Source of the DNA: Desulfobacteraceae bacterium
Lineage (GTDB): Bacteria; Desulfobacterota; Desulfobacteria; Desulfobacterales; Desulfosarcinaceae
Assembly (NCBI GenBank): GCA_027031325.1
Contig: JALVRI010000565.1
Coordinates: 1 to 8,988 of the forward strand
Direction of reading: 5' to 3'
Length of the DNA: 8,988 nucleotides
The translations under genes were made by a program, and so were the position numbers. The notes beneath the pieces are model-generated. The model did not search any database. It was not told where the DNA came from and saw only the letters and a program-made list of their open reading frames with translations. Of this stretch, positions 1 through 7,403 are shown one piece after another (position 1 is the first letter of the stretch; each line of letters begins with the position of its first letter).

Positions 1-1141
1 CCGGCTCTATCACCGGATCGGAAATCATGATCATCAACCGTTCAACCAGATTTTTGAGCTCACGTACGTTACCGGGCCAGGGATAACTCGACAGTAACTT
101 CAGGGCTTGGGGTGATATCTTTTTGGACTTGCTGCGGGTGTTCTGAGCCGCCTCCTTGATGAAAAGTGTGACCAGCTGGGGCAGGTCCTCGATACGCCGC
201 CGCAGGGGCGGAACCTCAATCGGCACCACGTTGAGTCGATAGTAAAGCTCTTCGCGAAACCTGCCGGCCCTGATCTCTTTTTCCAGGTCTTTGTTGGTGG
301 CGGCGATAACGCGCACGTCTGCTGTCAGGATACGGCTGCCACCTACTCGTTGAAATTTTTTCTCTTGCAGGACCCGCAGAATCTTGGCCTGCGTTTTGAG
401 ACTCATGTCTCCGATTTCGTCCAAAAAGATGGTACCTCCGTCGGCCAGTTCGAACTTGCCGATCTTCTTGGTGGTGGCGCCGGCGAAGGCTCCCTTTTCA
501 TGGCCGAACAATTCACTTTCAATAAGTTCTTCGGGAATGGCGGCACAATTCACATCTATCAGCGGCTTGGTGGCACGCTGACTGAGATGATGGATGGTCC
601 GGGCCACAAGTTCCTTGCCGGTACCGTTTTCACCCTTTATGAGCACCCAGCTTTCGGTGGGAGCCACCGCCTCTATCTGGCGCCGCAGGTCCCTGACAGG
701 CGCACTGTTGCCGGTAATGGAATGTTTTTCGATGGTTTTTTTGCGCAAGTATTTGTTTTCTTCTTCCAGGCGCCTGAAGTTCAGGGCATTGTTGATCGAG
801 ACGATCACCTTGTCGATGGAAAGGGGTTTCTCGATGAAGTCGTAGGCCCCCAGCTTGGTAGCTTGGACGGCTGTTTCAATGGTACCATGGCCGGTAATGA
901 TAATCACCTGGACATTGGGATAAGAGGTCTTGATCTCTTTCAGGGTCTCTATGCCGTCCAGGCCGGGCATCCAGATGTCCAGCAGGACCAAATCGGGTGC
1001 TTCAGTTTCGATCTTTTGGAGGGCTTCGTAGCCGTTGGCGGCCGTCATGACCTCGAAACCCTCATCACTGAGCAAGCCGCTCAGGGATTGGAGGATTGAC
1101 GGCTCGTCGTCTACTATCAAAATCGATGGGAACATGGCCAT
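1..1141 (-). CDS. ntrX: NtrX-like sigma-54-type response regulator (C-terminus cut by window edge)
   Basis: 380 residues are visible and the frame runs off the left edge. Residues 1-120 are a receiver domain: acidic pocket D11-D12, phospho-acceptor D55 in LLDIWMPG, T83 and K105. Residues 140-370 are an AAA+ sigma-54 interaction domain: Walker A GENGTGKE at 170-177, Walker B GGTIFLDEIGD near 235-245, the ATN sensor near 281-283, and YPWPGNVREL near 353-362. The Fis-type helix-turn-helix expected at the C-terminus lies outside the window. The start at 1141 has a GGAG eight bases upstream; a second ATG six bases inside is less well spaced. The gene follows the NtrY-like kinase after only 24 bases, so the kinase is its likely phosphate donor. 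The loop that contacts sigma-54 reads GAFAGA (residues 217-222) instead of GAFTGA. NtrX rather than NtrC is inferred from the neighbouring NtrY-like kinase; other NtrC-family assignments are possible. Confidence 0.93.
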   Translation of the reverse strand, partial: MAMFPSILIVDDEPSILQSLSGLLSDEGFEVMTAANGYEALQKIETEAPDLVLLDIWMPGLDGIETLKEIKTSYPNVQVIIITGHGTIETAVQATKLGAYDFIEKPLSIDKVIVSINNALNFRRLEEENKYLRKKTIEKHSITGNSAPVRDLRRQIEAVAPTESWVLIKGENGTGKELVARTIHHLSQRATKPLIDVNCAAIPEELIESELFGHEKGAFAGATTKKIGKFELADGGTIFLDEIGDMSLKTQAKILRVLQEKKFQRVGGSRILTADVRVIAATNKDLEKEIRAGRFREELYYRLNVVPIEVPPLRRRIEDLPQLVTLFIKEAAQNTRSKSKKISPQALKLLSSYPWPGNVRELKNLVERLMIMISDPVIEP

Positions 1142-1165
1142 TTCAATTTCTCCCTCTTGGTGGGT

Positions 1166-3394
1166 TCAGACCACCGGCAGCTCGATAACAAACTTGGCGC
1201 CACACGGATGATTGTCCTGGACCCGGATCATCCCGTTGTGGTCGGTTACGATGCTGTTGACAATGGTCAATCCGAGCCCCATTCCGCTCTTCTTGGTGGA
1301 AAAATTCGGTTCAAAAAGCCTTATCTTGTCCTCGTCGGATATCCCCGGCCCGTCGTCAGCCACCTCTAGACGGACGATCTTGAGGATTGAATCGTAGCTG
1401 GCGACAACCGCAATCCTGCCGACACCCTTCAAGGCGGCCACCGCGTTGTCGATCAGGTTGATCAGGGCCTGCTTGATCTGCTGCCGGTCCAGATTCAGGA
1501 TTGGAAGGGAATCCTCAATATCGACCGTAAAGTTTATCTCCGGGTGCCCTTCGCGATACAAGGCTACGGTTTCGTCGATCAAGGGAGGCAGGGGGCAGGG
1601 TTTCAAATCGGCGGTGGGGAAGCGGGCGAAGGCGGAAAATTCGTTGACCAGGTTGCGGATCAACTCCACGTGATTGATTATCATTTGAGTGCACTCCTCA
1701 AAGACAGGTTCATTGATCCGGGAGGAGTACTTGCGCTTCAGCCTCTGGGCGGACAAGGAAATCGGGGTGAGGGGATTTTTCACCTCATGGGCGATCCGCC
1801 GGGCAACCTCGCGCCAGGCCGCCATTCTCTGGGCTTTCTCCAGCTCGGTGAGGTCGTCGATGACCATGACGATTCCCATGTGCTGTCCGGAATCGTCCTT
1901 GAGGGCGTTGATATAGGCCAGGAAACTGCGAGGCCGGCCGGATATGGTCAGCCGCAAGGGAACCTGGGCCGTATCGCCACCCGTGCCGCTCAGTTTTTCC
2001 ATTATTTCGTCGGCCATTTTCAGGTAGGGACCGTTGAGCACGGCCTTGTAATCCTTGTTGAGGATAGCTCCGGCCCGGATGCCGAGCATGCTTTCGGCGG
2101 CCTTGTTGAAAGTTGTCACCTTGCCCTTGGCATCGATGGTGATTACACCGGTCGATACATTTTTGAGCACAATTTCCATGTAGCGCCGCCGCTCCTCGAT
2201 TTCGATATTCTGCTGGCGCAACATCTGGGCCGACAATTCGATCTGTTCCCGGCCTATCCGCAGATCACGGGTCATCTTGTTGAAAGCTTCCACCAGGGCA
2301 CCGATTTCATCGTCGCCCTGGATCTCGAGGGCAAAGCTGAGGTCCCCCTCGGCAACCCGGCGGGTACCCTCGGCCAGGCGCTGGAGCGGAATCGAAATCG
2401 TTTTGGCAAGATAGAATCCAAACCAAATGGCACAGAAGACCACCAGCAAGGCAACGATGGAAAGGGTGATGTAGTATACGGTCTGGATCGGCTGCTTGAC
2501 CAACTTGATCTGTTTATATCCCTCCACGCCGTGGGATATTATCGACATTTTTTCCGCCAAACGCTTGGGAACGTGGTGCCCCAGAACGATAAAGCCGGCG
2601 GCCTTTTCGGGTTTGATACGAAAAGGAATCGTGGCTATGGTGCGGATCAATTCGCCGCTGGCGGTGGCGGTGATTACAGAAGCGGCGGATTTTGGCCGGC
2701 TGGAATTACGCAGCTCGTCACTTGCCAGGGGAGTAAGGGGCAAGTCTTCAAGGCTGCGGCGCAAGGCGAAAGTAATCCGTTGGGCGTTGGAGCCGTATAC
2801 TTCGATGGCATCGAGGTTGAACTCCCGCTGGACGATTTGGATATAACGTGTCAGGGCTTTTACCTGCTTGGGGGCCAGCAACTTCTTGCGGTTTATCTGG
2901 TAAGCGATGCGTTCAAGAAAGTAGCGGTTGTCGTTCTCGGCCTGCTGGTAGATGAAGCGGCCGACTTCCAGGGAATTTTCAAGGGCCTGCTCCACCGGCA
3001 CATTGAACCAAAACTGGATGCTGGCGGTAATGAAGTTGATGGCAAAGAAAAACAGGATGGTAGTAGGCAAAAGGGTCAAGGCGACAAATGCAATTACCAG
3101 CCGGGTTCTCAAGCGGGCCCCCATGACCTTGCGGCGCCGGTCATAGAGTAGTTTGACCAGGTTGCGGAAAACCAAATAGATCAGCAGGATCAGAAGCAGC
3201 AGAGTGATGTTGATCAGGATGAACATCAAAACGGCATTGGCCACCGGGACATCGGCCCCGAAGTTGATGATCCGGTTGAGAACGAAGGTTACCCCTGCCA
3301 CCACCAAGAGGATGACAAGGATGATAATGCCTTCCCTTTTGCGGCGGCGAAGTTCGTCTTCAGGAAGATCTTTAGGGAGCTTGATCAGGGCCAT
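1166..3394 (-). CDS. ntrY: NtrY-like membrane sensor histidine kinase
   Basis: 742 residues. Four membrane segments are visible, roughly at 22-40, 50-76, 98-123 and 305-330. The region between the third and fourth (about 124-304) would be an extracytoplasmic sensing domain. A HAMP linker follows (331-384), then a PAS domain (about 402-515) and a HisKA domain with phospho-acceptor H536 in RRIAHEVKNPLTP. The ATPase domain has an N-box NLIDN (646-650), G1 DDGPG (680-684) and G2 GMGLGL (704-709). This order, with two hydrophobic hairpins before the sensing domain, matches NtrY-type kinases, which phosphorylate the partner NtrX. All catalytic boxes look intact. The start at 3394 has only a weak site (GGTGA, ten bases upstream). 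A long frame on the opposite strand is an antisense shadow. The stimulus cannot be read from the sequence; association with an exported protein and lpxC suggests an envelope-related signal (inference). Confidence 0.93.
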   Translation of the reverse strand: MALIKLPKDLPEDELRRRKREGIIILVILLVVAGVTFVLNRIINFGADVPVANAVLMFILINITLLLLILLIYLVFRNLVKLLYDRRRKVMGARLRTRLVIAFVALTLLPTTILFFFAINFITASIQFWFNVPVEQALENSLEVGRFIYQQAENDNRYFLERIAYQINRKKLLAPKQVKALTRYIQIVQREFNLDAIEVYGSNAQRITFALRRSLEDLPLTPLASDELRNSSRPKSAASVITATASGELIRTIATIPFRIKPEKAAGFIVLGHHVPKRLAEKMSIISHGVEGYKQIKLVKQPIQTVYYITLSIVALLVVFCAIWFGFYLAKTISIPLQRLAEGTRRVAEGDLSFALEIQGDDEIGALVEAFNKMTRDLRIGREQIELSAQMLRQQNIEIEERRRYMEIVLKNVSTGVITIDAKGKVTTFNKAAESMLGIRAGAILNKDYKAVLNGPYLKMADEIMEKLSGTGGDTAQVPLRLTISGRPRSFLAYINALKDDSGQHMGIVMVIDDLTELEKAQRMAAWREVARRIAHEVKNPLTPISLSAQRLKRKYSSRINEPVFEECTQMIINHVELIRNLVNEFSAFARFPTADLKPCPLPPLIDETVALYREGHPEINFTVDIEDSLPILNLDRQQIKQALINLIDNAVAALKGVGRIAVVASYDSILKIVRLEVADDGPGISDEDKIRLFEPNFSTKKSGMGLGLTIVNSIVTDHNGMIRVQDNHPCGAKFVIELPVV

Positions 3395-3444
3395 AGTCTT
3401 TGCGTCACCGGCAAACGTGACCCGCCGGAGGGGGTCAAGCCTGG

Positions 3445-4011
3445 TCAGTAAATGAAATCAATGGTGTACCAATCGGTTTCAAAATCCCACAGGGAAACAA
3501 AAAAAAGAACGTAGTGCAGATAAAAAGGCAGCGTCAGGCGGCTCAATTCCGCCTTGGCCCGGATCTGGTACTGGAGCCCTCTTTCCAGCTTCGAGAGGGA
3601 GACGATCTTGAGACTGTCCAGATCGGTCATCAGTTCCTTTGCCTTCTCAAACGACTTGACGACATGGGGTTTGTTGCCTTCCCAGGAACGATAGACCAGG
3701 TATTCTTTCTTCAAGGAATTGTATTTAATGGTGTGGGTATATTTGAGTGAGGCTATTTCTTCATCGAACCAGAAACCGCGCACGCGATACAACTCGACGT
3801 AAAAAGAGAAGGTGGTGGGCACCCCGCTCTGGACGGCTGTTATCATCTCATCCCTGAAGGCGCCTTCCACTTGCATGTAGAGCAGCAGGTCATCCCGGGT
3901 GTTTGTGACGATGATATTGGTCAAGCGCGCGTCCTGGGCCCAGGCAACGCCATACAAAGCCAGCCATACTAGCAGCAGAAAAAAGCCCTTTTGTTTCCTG
4001 GATATGCGCAT
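3445..4011 (-). CDS. DUF4390-type exported protein of unknown function
   Basis: 188 residues from the ATG at 4011. A TTG six bases upstream (4017) is in frame and would add two residues; neither start has a clear ribosome binding site, so I prefer ATG. The N-terminus is a classic signal peptide: basic MRISRKQKG, a hydrophobic stretch FFLLLVWLALYGV, then AWA followed by Q as the likely signal peptidase I site. The mature part is rich in beta-strand-like segments with many aromatic residues and ends with WDFETDWYTIDFIY. That ending and the position directly before an NtrY-like kinase fit the DUF4390 family, which I recall as a companion of ntrYX. The function is not known. It is 50 bases upstream of the kinase gene on the same strand, so they are probably cotranscribed, and a periplasmic partner of the kinase sensor domain is a reasonable but untested idea. 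Confidence 0.8.
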   Translation of the reverse strand: MRISRKQKGFFLLLVWLALYGVAWAQDARLTNIIVTNTRDDLLLYMQVEGAFRDEMITAVQSGVPTTFSFYVELYRVRGFWFDEEIASLKYTHTIKYNSLKKEYLVYRSWEGNKPHVVKSFEKAKELMTDLDSLKIVSLSKLERGLQYQIRAKAELSRLTLPFYLHYVLFFVSLWDFETDWYTIDFIY

Positions 4012-4017
4012 AAGCAA

Positions 4018-4241
4018 AATATGGGGATGATCGCCCCCCGGAAAACCATGGTTGTCAAGGAAGTTTCAGCCTCCCTAAAGTCCCTTGATAACCTGCCTCC
4101 AACTTGTTGTTTTCTTTCCCACTCCAGGTGGCATGGTCCGGATGCCTGCCAATCGGTCCGGCATTACGGCAGCGGCCCGGCAATGCCTGATTGCCGGTTC
4201 AGCGGCGATAAACACTGGTTAGGTATTAACCGCATCTTGGA
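4018..4241. other. Non-coding gap between lpxC and the DUF4390-ntrYX genes
   Basis: No convincing gene lies here. It holds a perfect 8-bp hairpin at 4177-4197 (stem CCGGCAAT/ATTGCCGG, loop GCCTG) without a T-tract. It also has two GGTCCGG copies exactly 20 bases apart (4135 and 4155), and a 10-base perfect palindrome AACCATGGTT at 4044-4053. On the minus strand that palindrome directly follows a TTGACA (4053-4058), a possible -35 for the genes downstream, but no good -10 sits at the right distance. The hairpin could slow or end transcription from lpxC or protect an RNA end. Confidence 0.4.
4177..4197. repeat. Perfect 8-bp stem-loop downstream of lpxC
   Basis: CCGGCAAT at 4177-4184 pairs fully with ATTGCCGG at 4190-4197 around a five-base loop. 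It lies 45 bases past the lpxC stop on the transcribed strand. No run of T follows on either strand, so it is not a canonical intrinsic terminator. A role in RNA processing or 3' end stability is possible. Confidence 0.5.
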
Positions 4242-5153
4242 TCAATTGGCAAGTTGTTTCGACAGGTCGACTTCAGTTGAAGCCGGGGGGGATTGGGTGC
4301 ATGTCTTCCACGAAGATTTGTTTTGAAAAAATTTCTCCAGGAAAGAATGATGAAAAGCATGACCTGATTTGCGAGTAATTATGTGCCCCTGGATGGGCAG
4401 ACCGAGCAGGGCGAAGTCACCTATGCAGTCGAGCACCTTGTGACGTACGAACTCGTCCTCAAACCGCAGGCCGTCAGGATTGATCACCCCGTTACGATCC
4501 ACGACCACGGCGTTTTCCAGGGAGCCGCCCTGGGCAAGGCCGTATTTTTGCATGTACTGCACCTGTTCAAGAAAACCGAAGGTGCGTGCGTCGGCGATCT
4601 TTTCCAGGAAAACACCGGGCGTAATCACGCCTGAAAATGTCTGAGTCTTGATTGCCGGGTGATCGAACTCGATGGTACAGCTTATTTTGAACTCGGGTGC
4701 CGGATAGATGCCGACAAAACGGTCCTTGGCAGCCAACTCGATAGGCCGGTCGATCACGAAAAAGCATTTGGGAGCGTCCAGTACTTTTTGGCCGGCCGAG
4801 GCCAACATGCGTGCAAAAGGGCCTGCGCTGCCATCCATGATGGGCAGCTCGTGGGAATCGATCTCAACCAGGGCATTGTCGATCCTCATCCCGCACAAGG
4901 CCGCCATCAGGTGCTCGATGGTTGAAACTATGACCCCTTCGGCCCCAATGACCGTTGCCAGGCTTGTATCGACAACCCTGTTGAAACGGGCAGTTATGGA
5001 AGGCTTGTCCGGCAGATCCACCCTGACAAACTTGATTCCAAAATTGGCCGGCGCCGGACAGATGGTAAGGTTGACCGTCTTGCCGGAGTGAACGCCGATG
5101 CCGGAACAACTTACCGGTTCGGCGATGGTTGTTTGAAATGATTCACTATCCAT
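4242..5153 (-). CDS. lpxC: UDP-3-O-acyl-N-acetylglucosamine deacetylase (LpxC)
   Basis: 303 residues, the usual length. LpxC is the cytoplasmic zinc enzyme that removes the acetyl group from UDP-3-O-acyl-GlcNAc, the committed step of lipid A synthesis. The zinc ligands are present: H81 in STIEHLMAAL, and H238 and D242 in RHKVLDCIGD. The general base E80 lies next to H81, H265 sits in KSGHAF, and the substrate-channel motif RTFGF covers 190-194. The start at 5153 is supported by AAGGA eight bases upstream. The last 25 or so residues, after LEKFF, are Ser/Thr/Pro-rich and poorly conserved in appearance, a mild C-terminal tail. The gene is divergent from the ComM-like gene across a 204-base control region, and it heads the minus-strand group containing the DUF4390 protein and NtrYX. 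That arrangement differs from the cell-division cluster placement known in enterobacteria. Confidence 0.97.
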   Translation of the reverse strand: MDSESFQTTIAEPVSCSGIGVHSGKTVNLTICPAPANFGIKFVRVDLPDKPSITARFNRVVDTSLATVIGAEGVIVSTIEHLMAALCGMRIDNALVEIDSHELPIMDGSAGPFARMLASAGQKVLDAPKCFFVIDRPIELAAKDRFVGIYPAPEFKISCTIEFDHPAIKTQTFSGVITPGVFLEKIADARTFGFLEQVQYMQKYGLAQGGSLENAVVVDRNGVINPDGLRFEDEFVRHKVLDCIGDFALLGLPIQGHIITRKSGHAFHHSFLEKFFQNKSSWKTCTQSPPASTEVDLSKQLAN

Positions 5154-5186
5154 TGTCCGATTCCTTGCGATCGGGTATCGTCATCT

Positions 5187-5192
5187 GTTATA
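5187..5192 (-). promoter_or_regulatory. Possible -10 box of lpxC
   Basis: On the minus strand this reads TATAAC, about 33 bases before the lpxC start codon, which would give a leader of roughly 27 bases carrying the AAGGA site. No good -35 matches at 16-18 bases, so the assignment rests on the -10 and its position alone. Confidence 0.3.
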
Positions 5193-5265
5193 GTCTTTTC
5201 ATCAGCCGCGACAGTCAGCCTTTTCCGGCCCTCAAAGCCAAGCCCTGCCTGCAATGCAGACGGCC

Positions 5266-5284
5266 GACTGGTACAATGCCAGTC
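5266..5284 (+). promoter_or_regulatory. Inverted repeat enclosing a possible extended -10 of the comM-like gene
   Basis: GACTGG (5266-5271) and CCAGTC (5279-5284) form a perfect 6-bp inverted repeat around TACAATG. The centre reads TGG-TACAAT (5269-5277), an extended -10-like box on the plus strand, about 80 bases before the ComM-like start. The -35 at 17 bases is poor. A separate TTGACA at 5308-5313 lacks a matching -10. Promoter use is a guess; the symmetry could be an operator. Confidence 0.25.
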
Positions 5285-5357
5285 AATTTAACCTATCCAT
5301 ATTCGTTTTGACAACAGAATAATTGTTTGCAGCAACTGAAAAAATGGGGGCAACCGG

Positions 5358-6890
5358 ATGCTGGCCAAGGTATTTTCAAGTACTGTTTTGGGTATTGAAG
5401 CCTGGATCGTGGAAGTTGAAGTCGATACTGCCCGCGGCCTGCCATCATTTTCAATGGTAGGTCTGCCTGAAGCGGCCGTAAGGGAAAGCAGGGAGAGGGT
5501 CAAGGCCGCAATCAAGAATTCAGGCTATAATTTCCCCAGCGACAGAATAACCGTGAACCTGGCCCCGGCCAATATCAAAAAAGAAGGTACCGCCTTCGAC
5601 CTGCCTATCGCCCTGGGAATTCTGGCTGCTTCGGGCCAGCTTTCCCGGGACCGCCTGGCATCTTATCTTTTCTTGGGTGAACTTTCCCTTGATGGTCGGA
5701 TAAAACCTGTCCATGGGTGCTTATCAATGGCCGACAGGGCCCGCCGGCAAGGTTTGAAAGGTATTTTCGTACCGGAGTCGAACGCCCGGGAAGCCGCAAT
5801 TGTCGGTGGACTGGAAGTCTTCGGGGCCGGGAGCCTGGCGCACGTTGCAGCCATGCTCTCGGGACAATCCCGTATCCCACCCTCGCCTGAAGTAGATCCG
5901 GCGGCCCTTTTCAGGCAAGAAGGTCGGCCGGCCTGGGATTATGCCGATGTCAAGGGCCAACAACATGTAAAACGGGCCCTGGAAATCGCGGTGGCCGGAG
6001 GACATAATCTCTTGATGATCGGACCGCCCGGTTCCGGCAAGACCATGCTTGCCAAGCGCCTGCCCACAATTTTACCCGACCTCAGCCTTGAAGAAGCCAT
6101 GGAAACCACAAAGATCCACAGCGTAGCCGGTCTCCTGGCCGCAAACCAGTCGTTGGTCGTCAGGCGGCCTTTCAGGTCGCCCCATCATACGATCTCGGAT
6201 GCCGGACTCATCGGGGGCGGTTCGATACCCCGGCCGGGTGAAGTAAGCCTGTCACATAACGGGGTTTTGTTCCTGGATGAAGTGCCCGAGTATCGCAAGA
6301 ACGTGCTCGAAGCCCTCCGCCAGCCTTTAGAGGACCGCAAGGTCACAATTTCCAGGGCCACCGTCAGCATAACCTACCCGGCGGCTTTCATGCTGGTGGC
6401 GGCCATGAATCCCTGCCCCTGCGGTTATCTTTCAGATCCCCAACATGAATGCCGCTGCAGTACGGGACAAATCCGGCGTTACCGCAACAGGATTTCCGGA
6501 CCCTTGCTGGACAGAATCGACATCCAGGTGGAGGTGCCGGCCGTGGCTTATCAGGACCTTTCCCGCTCCCGTCCGGCAGAATCCTCGGCCGCAATCAGAC
6601 ACCGCACCATGGCCGCCCGCAAGATCCAGGAAGAACGGTTCCAAAAAGATGGAATATCTTCCAACGCTGCAATGGACAGCTACCATATCCGGCGTTATTG
6701 CCGGGTCGGTAAAGATGCGGCCCGCCTGCTCGAGATTGCCGTCGACAAGCTCGGCCTCTCGGCGCGGGGTTACAGCAAGGTTCTGAAAGTAGCCCGGACC
6801 ATAGCCGACCTGGACGGTTGTGAAAAGATCGACAGCCACCATCTTTCCGAAGCCCTGCAATACCGCGATCTTGACCACGACCGCTGGTGA
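5358..6890 (+). CDS. comM: ComM/YifB-family AAA+ ATPase (Mg-chelatase-like)
   Basis: 510 residues, full family length. Residues 1-170 form the Lon-protease-like fold typical of YifB proteins (GLPSFSMVGLPEAAVRESRERVK; the KKEGTAFDLPIA segment). Residues 195-400 form the Mg-chelatase-type AAA+ domain: Walker A GPPGSGKT (222-229), Walker B VLFLDE (303-308), sensor N351. A four-cysteine cluster (C353, C355, C365, C367) is a probable zinc site conserved in the family. The C-terminal domain (about 410-510) includes GLSARGYSKVLKVARTIADLDG. In Vibrio cholerae ComM is a hexameric helicase that promotes branch migration during natural transformation, but the family is also widespread in species not known to be competent, so the role here is inferred. 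The start at 5358 has a GGGGG stretch seven bases upstream; the ATG at 5344 is out of frame. Nothing looks broken. The neighbours (HU, RecX) also act on DNA but are not clearly an operon with it. Confidence 0.95.
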   Translation: MLAKVFSSTVLGIEAWIVEVEVDTARGLPSFSMVGLPEAAVRESRERVKAAIKNSGYNFPSDRITVNLAPANIKKEGTAFDLPIALGILAASGQLSRDRLASYLFLGELSLDGRIKPVHGCLSMADRARRQGLKGIFVPESNAREAAIVGGLEVFGAGSLAHVAAMLSGQSRIPPSPEVDPAALFRQEGRPAWDYADVKGQQHVKRALEIAVAGGHNLLMIGPPGSGKTMLAKRLPTILPDLSLEEAMETTKIHSVAGLLAANQSLVVRRPFRSPHHTISDAGLIGGGSIPRPGEVSLSHNGVLFLDEVPEYRKNVLEALRQPLEDRKVTISRATVSITYPAAFMLVAAMNPCPCGYLSDPQHECRCSTGQIRRYRNRISGPLLDRIDIQVEVPAVAYQDLSRSRPAESSAAIRHRTMAARKIQEERFQKDGISSNAAMDSYHIRRYCRVGKDAARLLEIAVDKLGLSARGYSKVLKVARTIADLDGCEKIDSHHLSEALQYRDLDHDRW

Positions 6891-7018
6891 ACTCCATGGG
6901 ATAGGCTCGGGCAGGACATGCCTGCCGGGGCAAAGCTGTGATCCACGCAGGATGACAGACGTCCCATCGTCGAGATCAGGAAGCAAGACGGTCCGGGAGG
7001 AAGAATTTTTTTAATATG
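6891..7018. other. Gap after the comM-like gene
   Basis: No gene is supported. A 6-bp inverted repeat GGCAGG/CCTGCC spans 6910-6926 but is not followed by T residues. A run of seven T (7006-7012) has no adjacent hairpin, and together with the following TAATATG it reads better as the AT-rich upstream part of the HU gene promoter than as a terminator. Confidence 0.4.
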
Positions 7019-7047
7019 TTGACAAACCCTGGTTAAACCTGTAAAGC
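7003..7047 (+). promoter_or_regulatory. Probable promoter of the HU gene
   Basis: A perfect -35 TTGACA lies at 7019-7024, directly preceded by an AT-rich tract (7003-7018) that resembles an UP element. At a 17-base spacing the -10 would be TAAAGC (7042-7047), a weak match. A second candidate -10, GATAAT at 7069-7074, fits better but lacks a -35 at the proper distance and would leave a very short leader. Two near-identical 11-mers (TAAAGCCTTGC at 7042, TAAAGCTTTGC at 7057) cover the start region. Confidence 0.5.
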
Positions 7048-7086
7048 CTTGCCTGTTAAAGCTTTGCGGATAATTGAATGCTAAAA

Positions 7087-7092
7087 AGGAGG
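7087..7092 (+). promoter_or_regulatory. Strong ribosome binding site of the HU gene
   Basis: A perfect AGGAGG eight bases before the ATG, within an AAAAAGGAGGAG context. It fixes the start and fits the high expression expected of HU. Confidence 0.85.
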
Positions 7093-7100
7093 AGATTTAG

Positions 7101-7373
7101 ATGACAAAGGCCGAAATAGTTGAACAAATGGCAAAGGATGCCGGAATAACCAAAGCAGCGGCGGCGGCAGCCCTGGAATCTTTTCTAACCAGCGTCACCA
7201 AGGCTTTGAAGAAAAAAGACGGTAAGGTGACACTGGTGGGTTTCGGCACCTTCCAGAAAACCAGGCGCAAGGCCCGCAAGGGAAGAAATCCCCAGACCGG
7301 AGAAGTAATCAAGATCAAGGCCACCAACGTAGTCAAGTTCAAACCCGGCAAAAAGCTCAAGGAATCCATCTGA
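7101..7373 (+). CDS. hup: HU-family histone-like DNA-binding protein
   Basis: 90 residues, the canonical HU/IHF subunit length. HU dimers bend and compact DNA without strong sequence preference and assist replication and recombination in the nucleoid. Family landmarks: an N-terminal MTKAEIVEQMA helix, an alanine-rich second helix (19-24), GFGTF (47-51), and the beta-arm with RNPQTG (62-67), in which P64 is the residue that intercalates DNA. The C-terminus VKFKPGKKLKESI is typical of HU. IHF is less likely because the arm reads as HU, but a single sequence cannot rule out a specialised paralogue. The start is certain: AGGAGG at 7087-7092, eight bases upstream. The gene stands alone on its strand behind its own promoter and converges with the cupin gene; a mobile-element-like repeat begins 35 bases after its stop. 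Confidence 0.97.
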   Translation: MTKAEIVEQMAKDAGITKAAAAAALESFLTSVTKALKKKDGKVTLVGFGTFQKTRRKARKGRNPQTGEVIKIKATNVVKFKPGKKLKESI

Positions 7374-7403
7374 ATCACTTCGCAGTGTTCACGGCAGGGC
7401 ACA

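Noticed and set aside
350..1099. 249-codon plus-strand frame
   Set aside because: Antisense to the NtrX-like gene, whose receiver and AAA+ motifs are unambiguous.
1544..3151. 535-codon open frame on the plus strand
   Set aside because: It lies wholly antisense to the clear NtrY-like kinase, has low-complexity Gly/Gln/Asp-rich translation with no recognisable domain, and has no ribosome binding site.
4131..4148. TGGCAT...TGCC as a sigma-54 promoter
   Set aside because: The GG and GC elements are 12 bases apart instead of the required 10.
3991..4326. 111-codon plus-strand frame spanning the gap after lpxC
   Set aside because: It overlaps the ends of two real minus-strand genes, has no Shine-Dalgarno site and an unlikely composition.
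6432..6986. 184-codon minus-strand frame over the end of the comM-like gene
   Set aside because: Shadow of the coding strand; no family resemblance and no start signal.
6910..7012. Inverted repeat GGCAGG/CCTGCC plus T7 run as a terminator of the comM-like gene
   Set aside because: The hairpin and the T-run are about 80 bases apart; the T-run fits an AT-rich promoter upstream tract instead.
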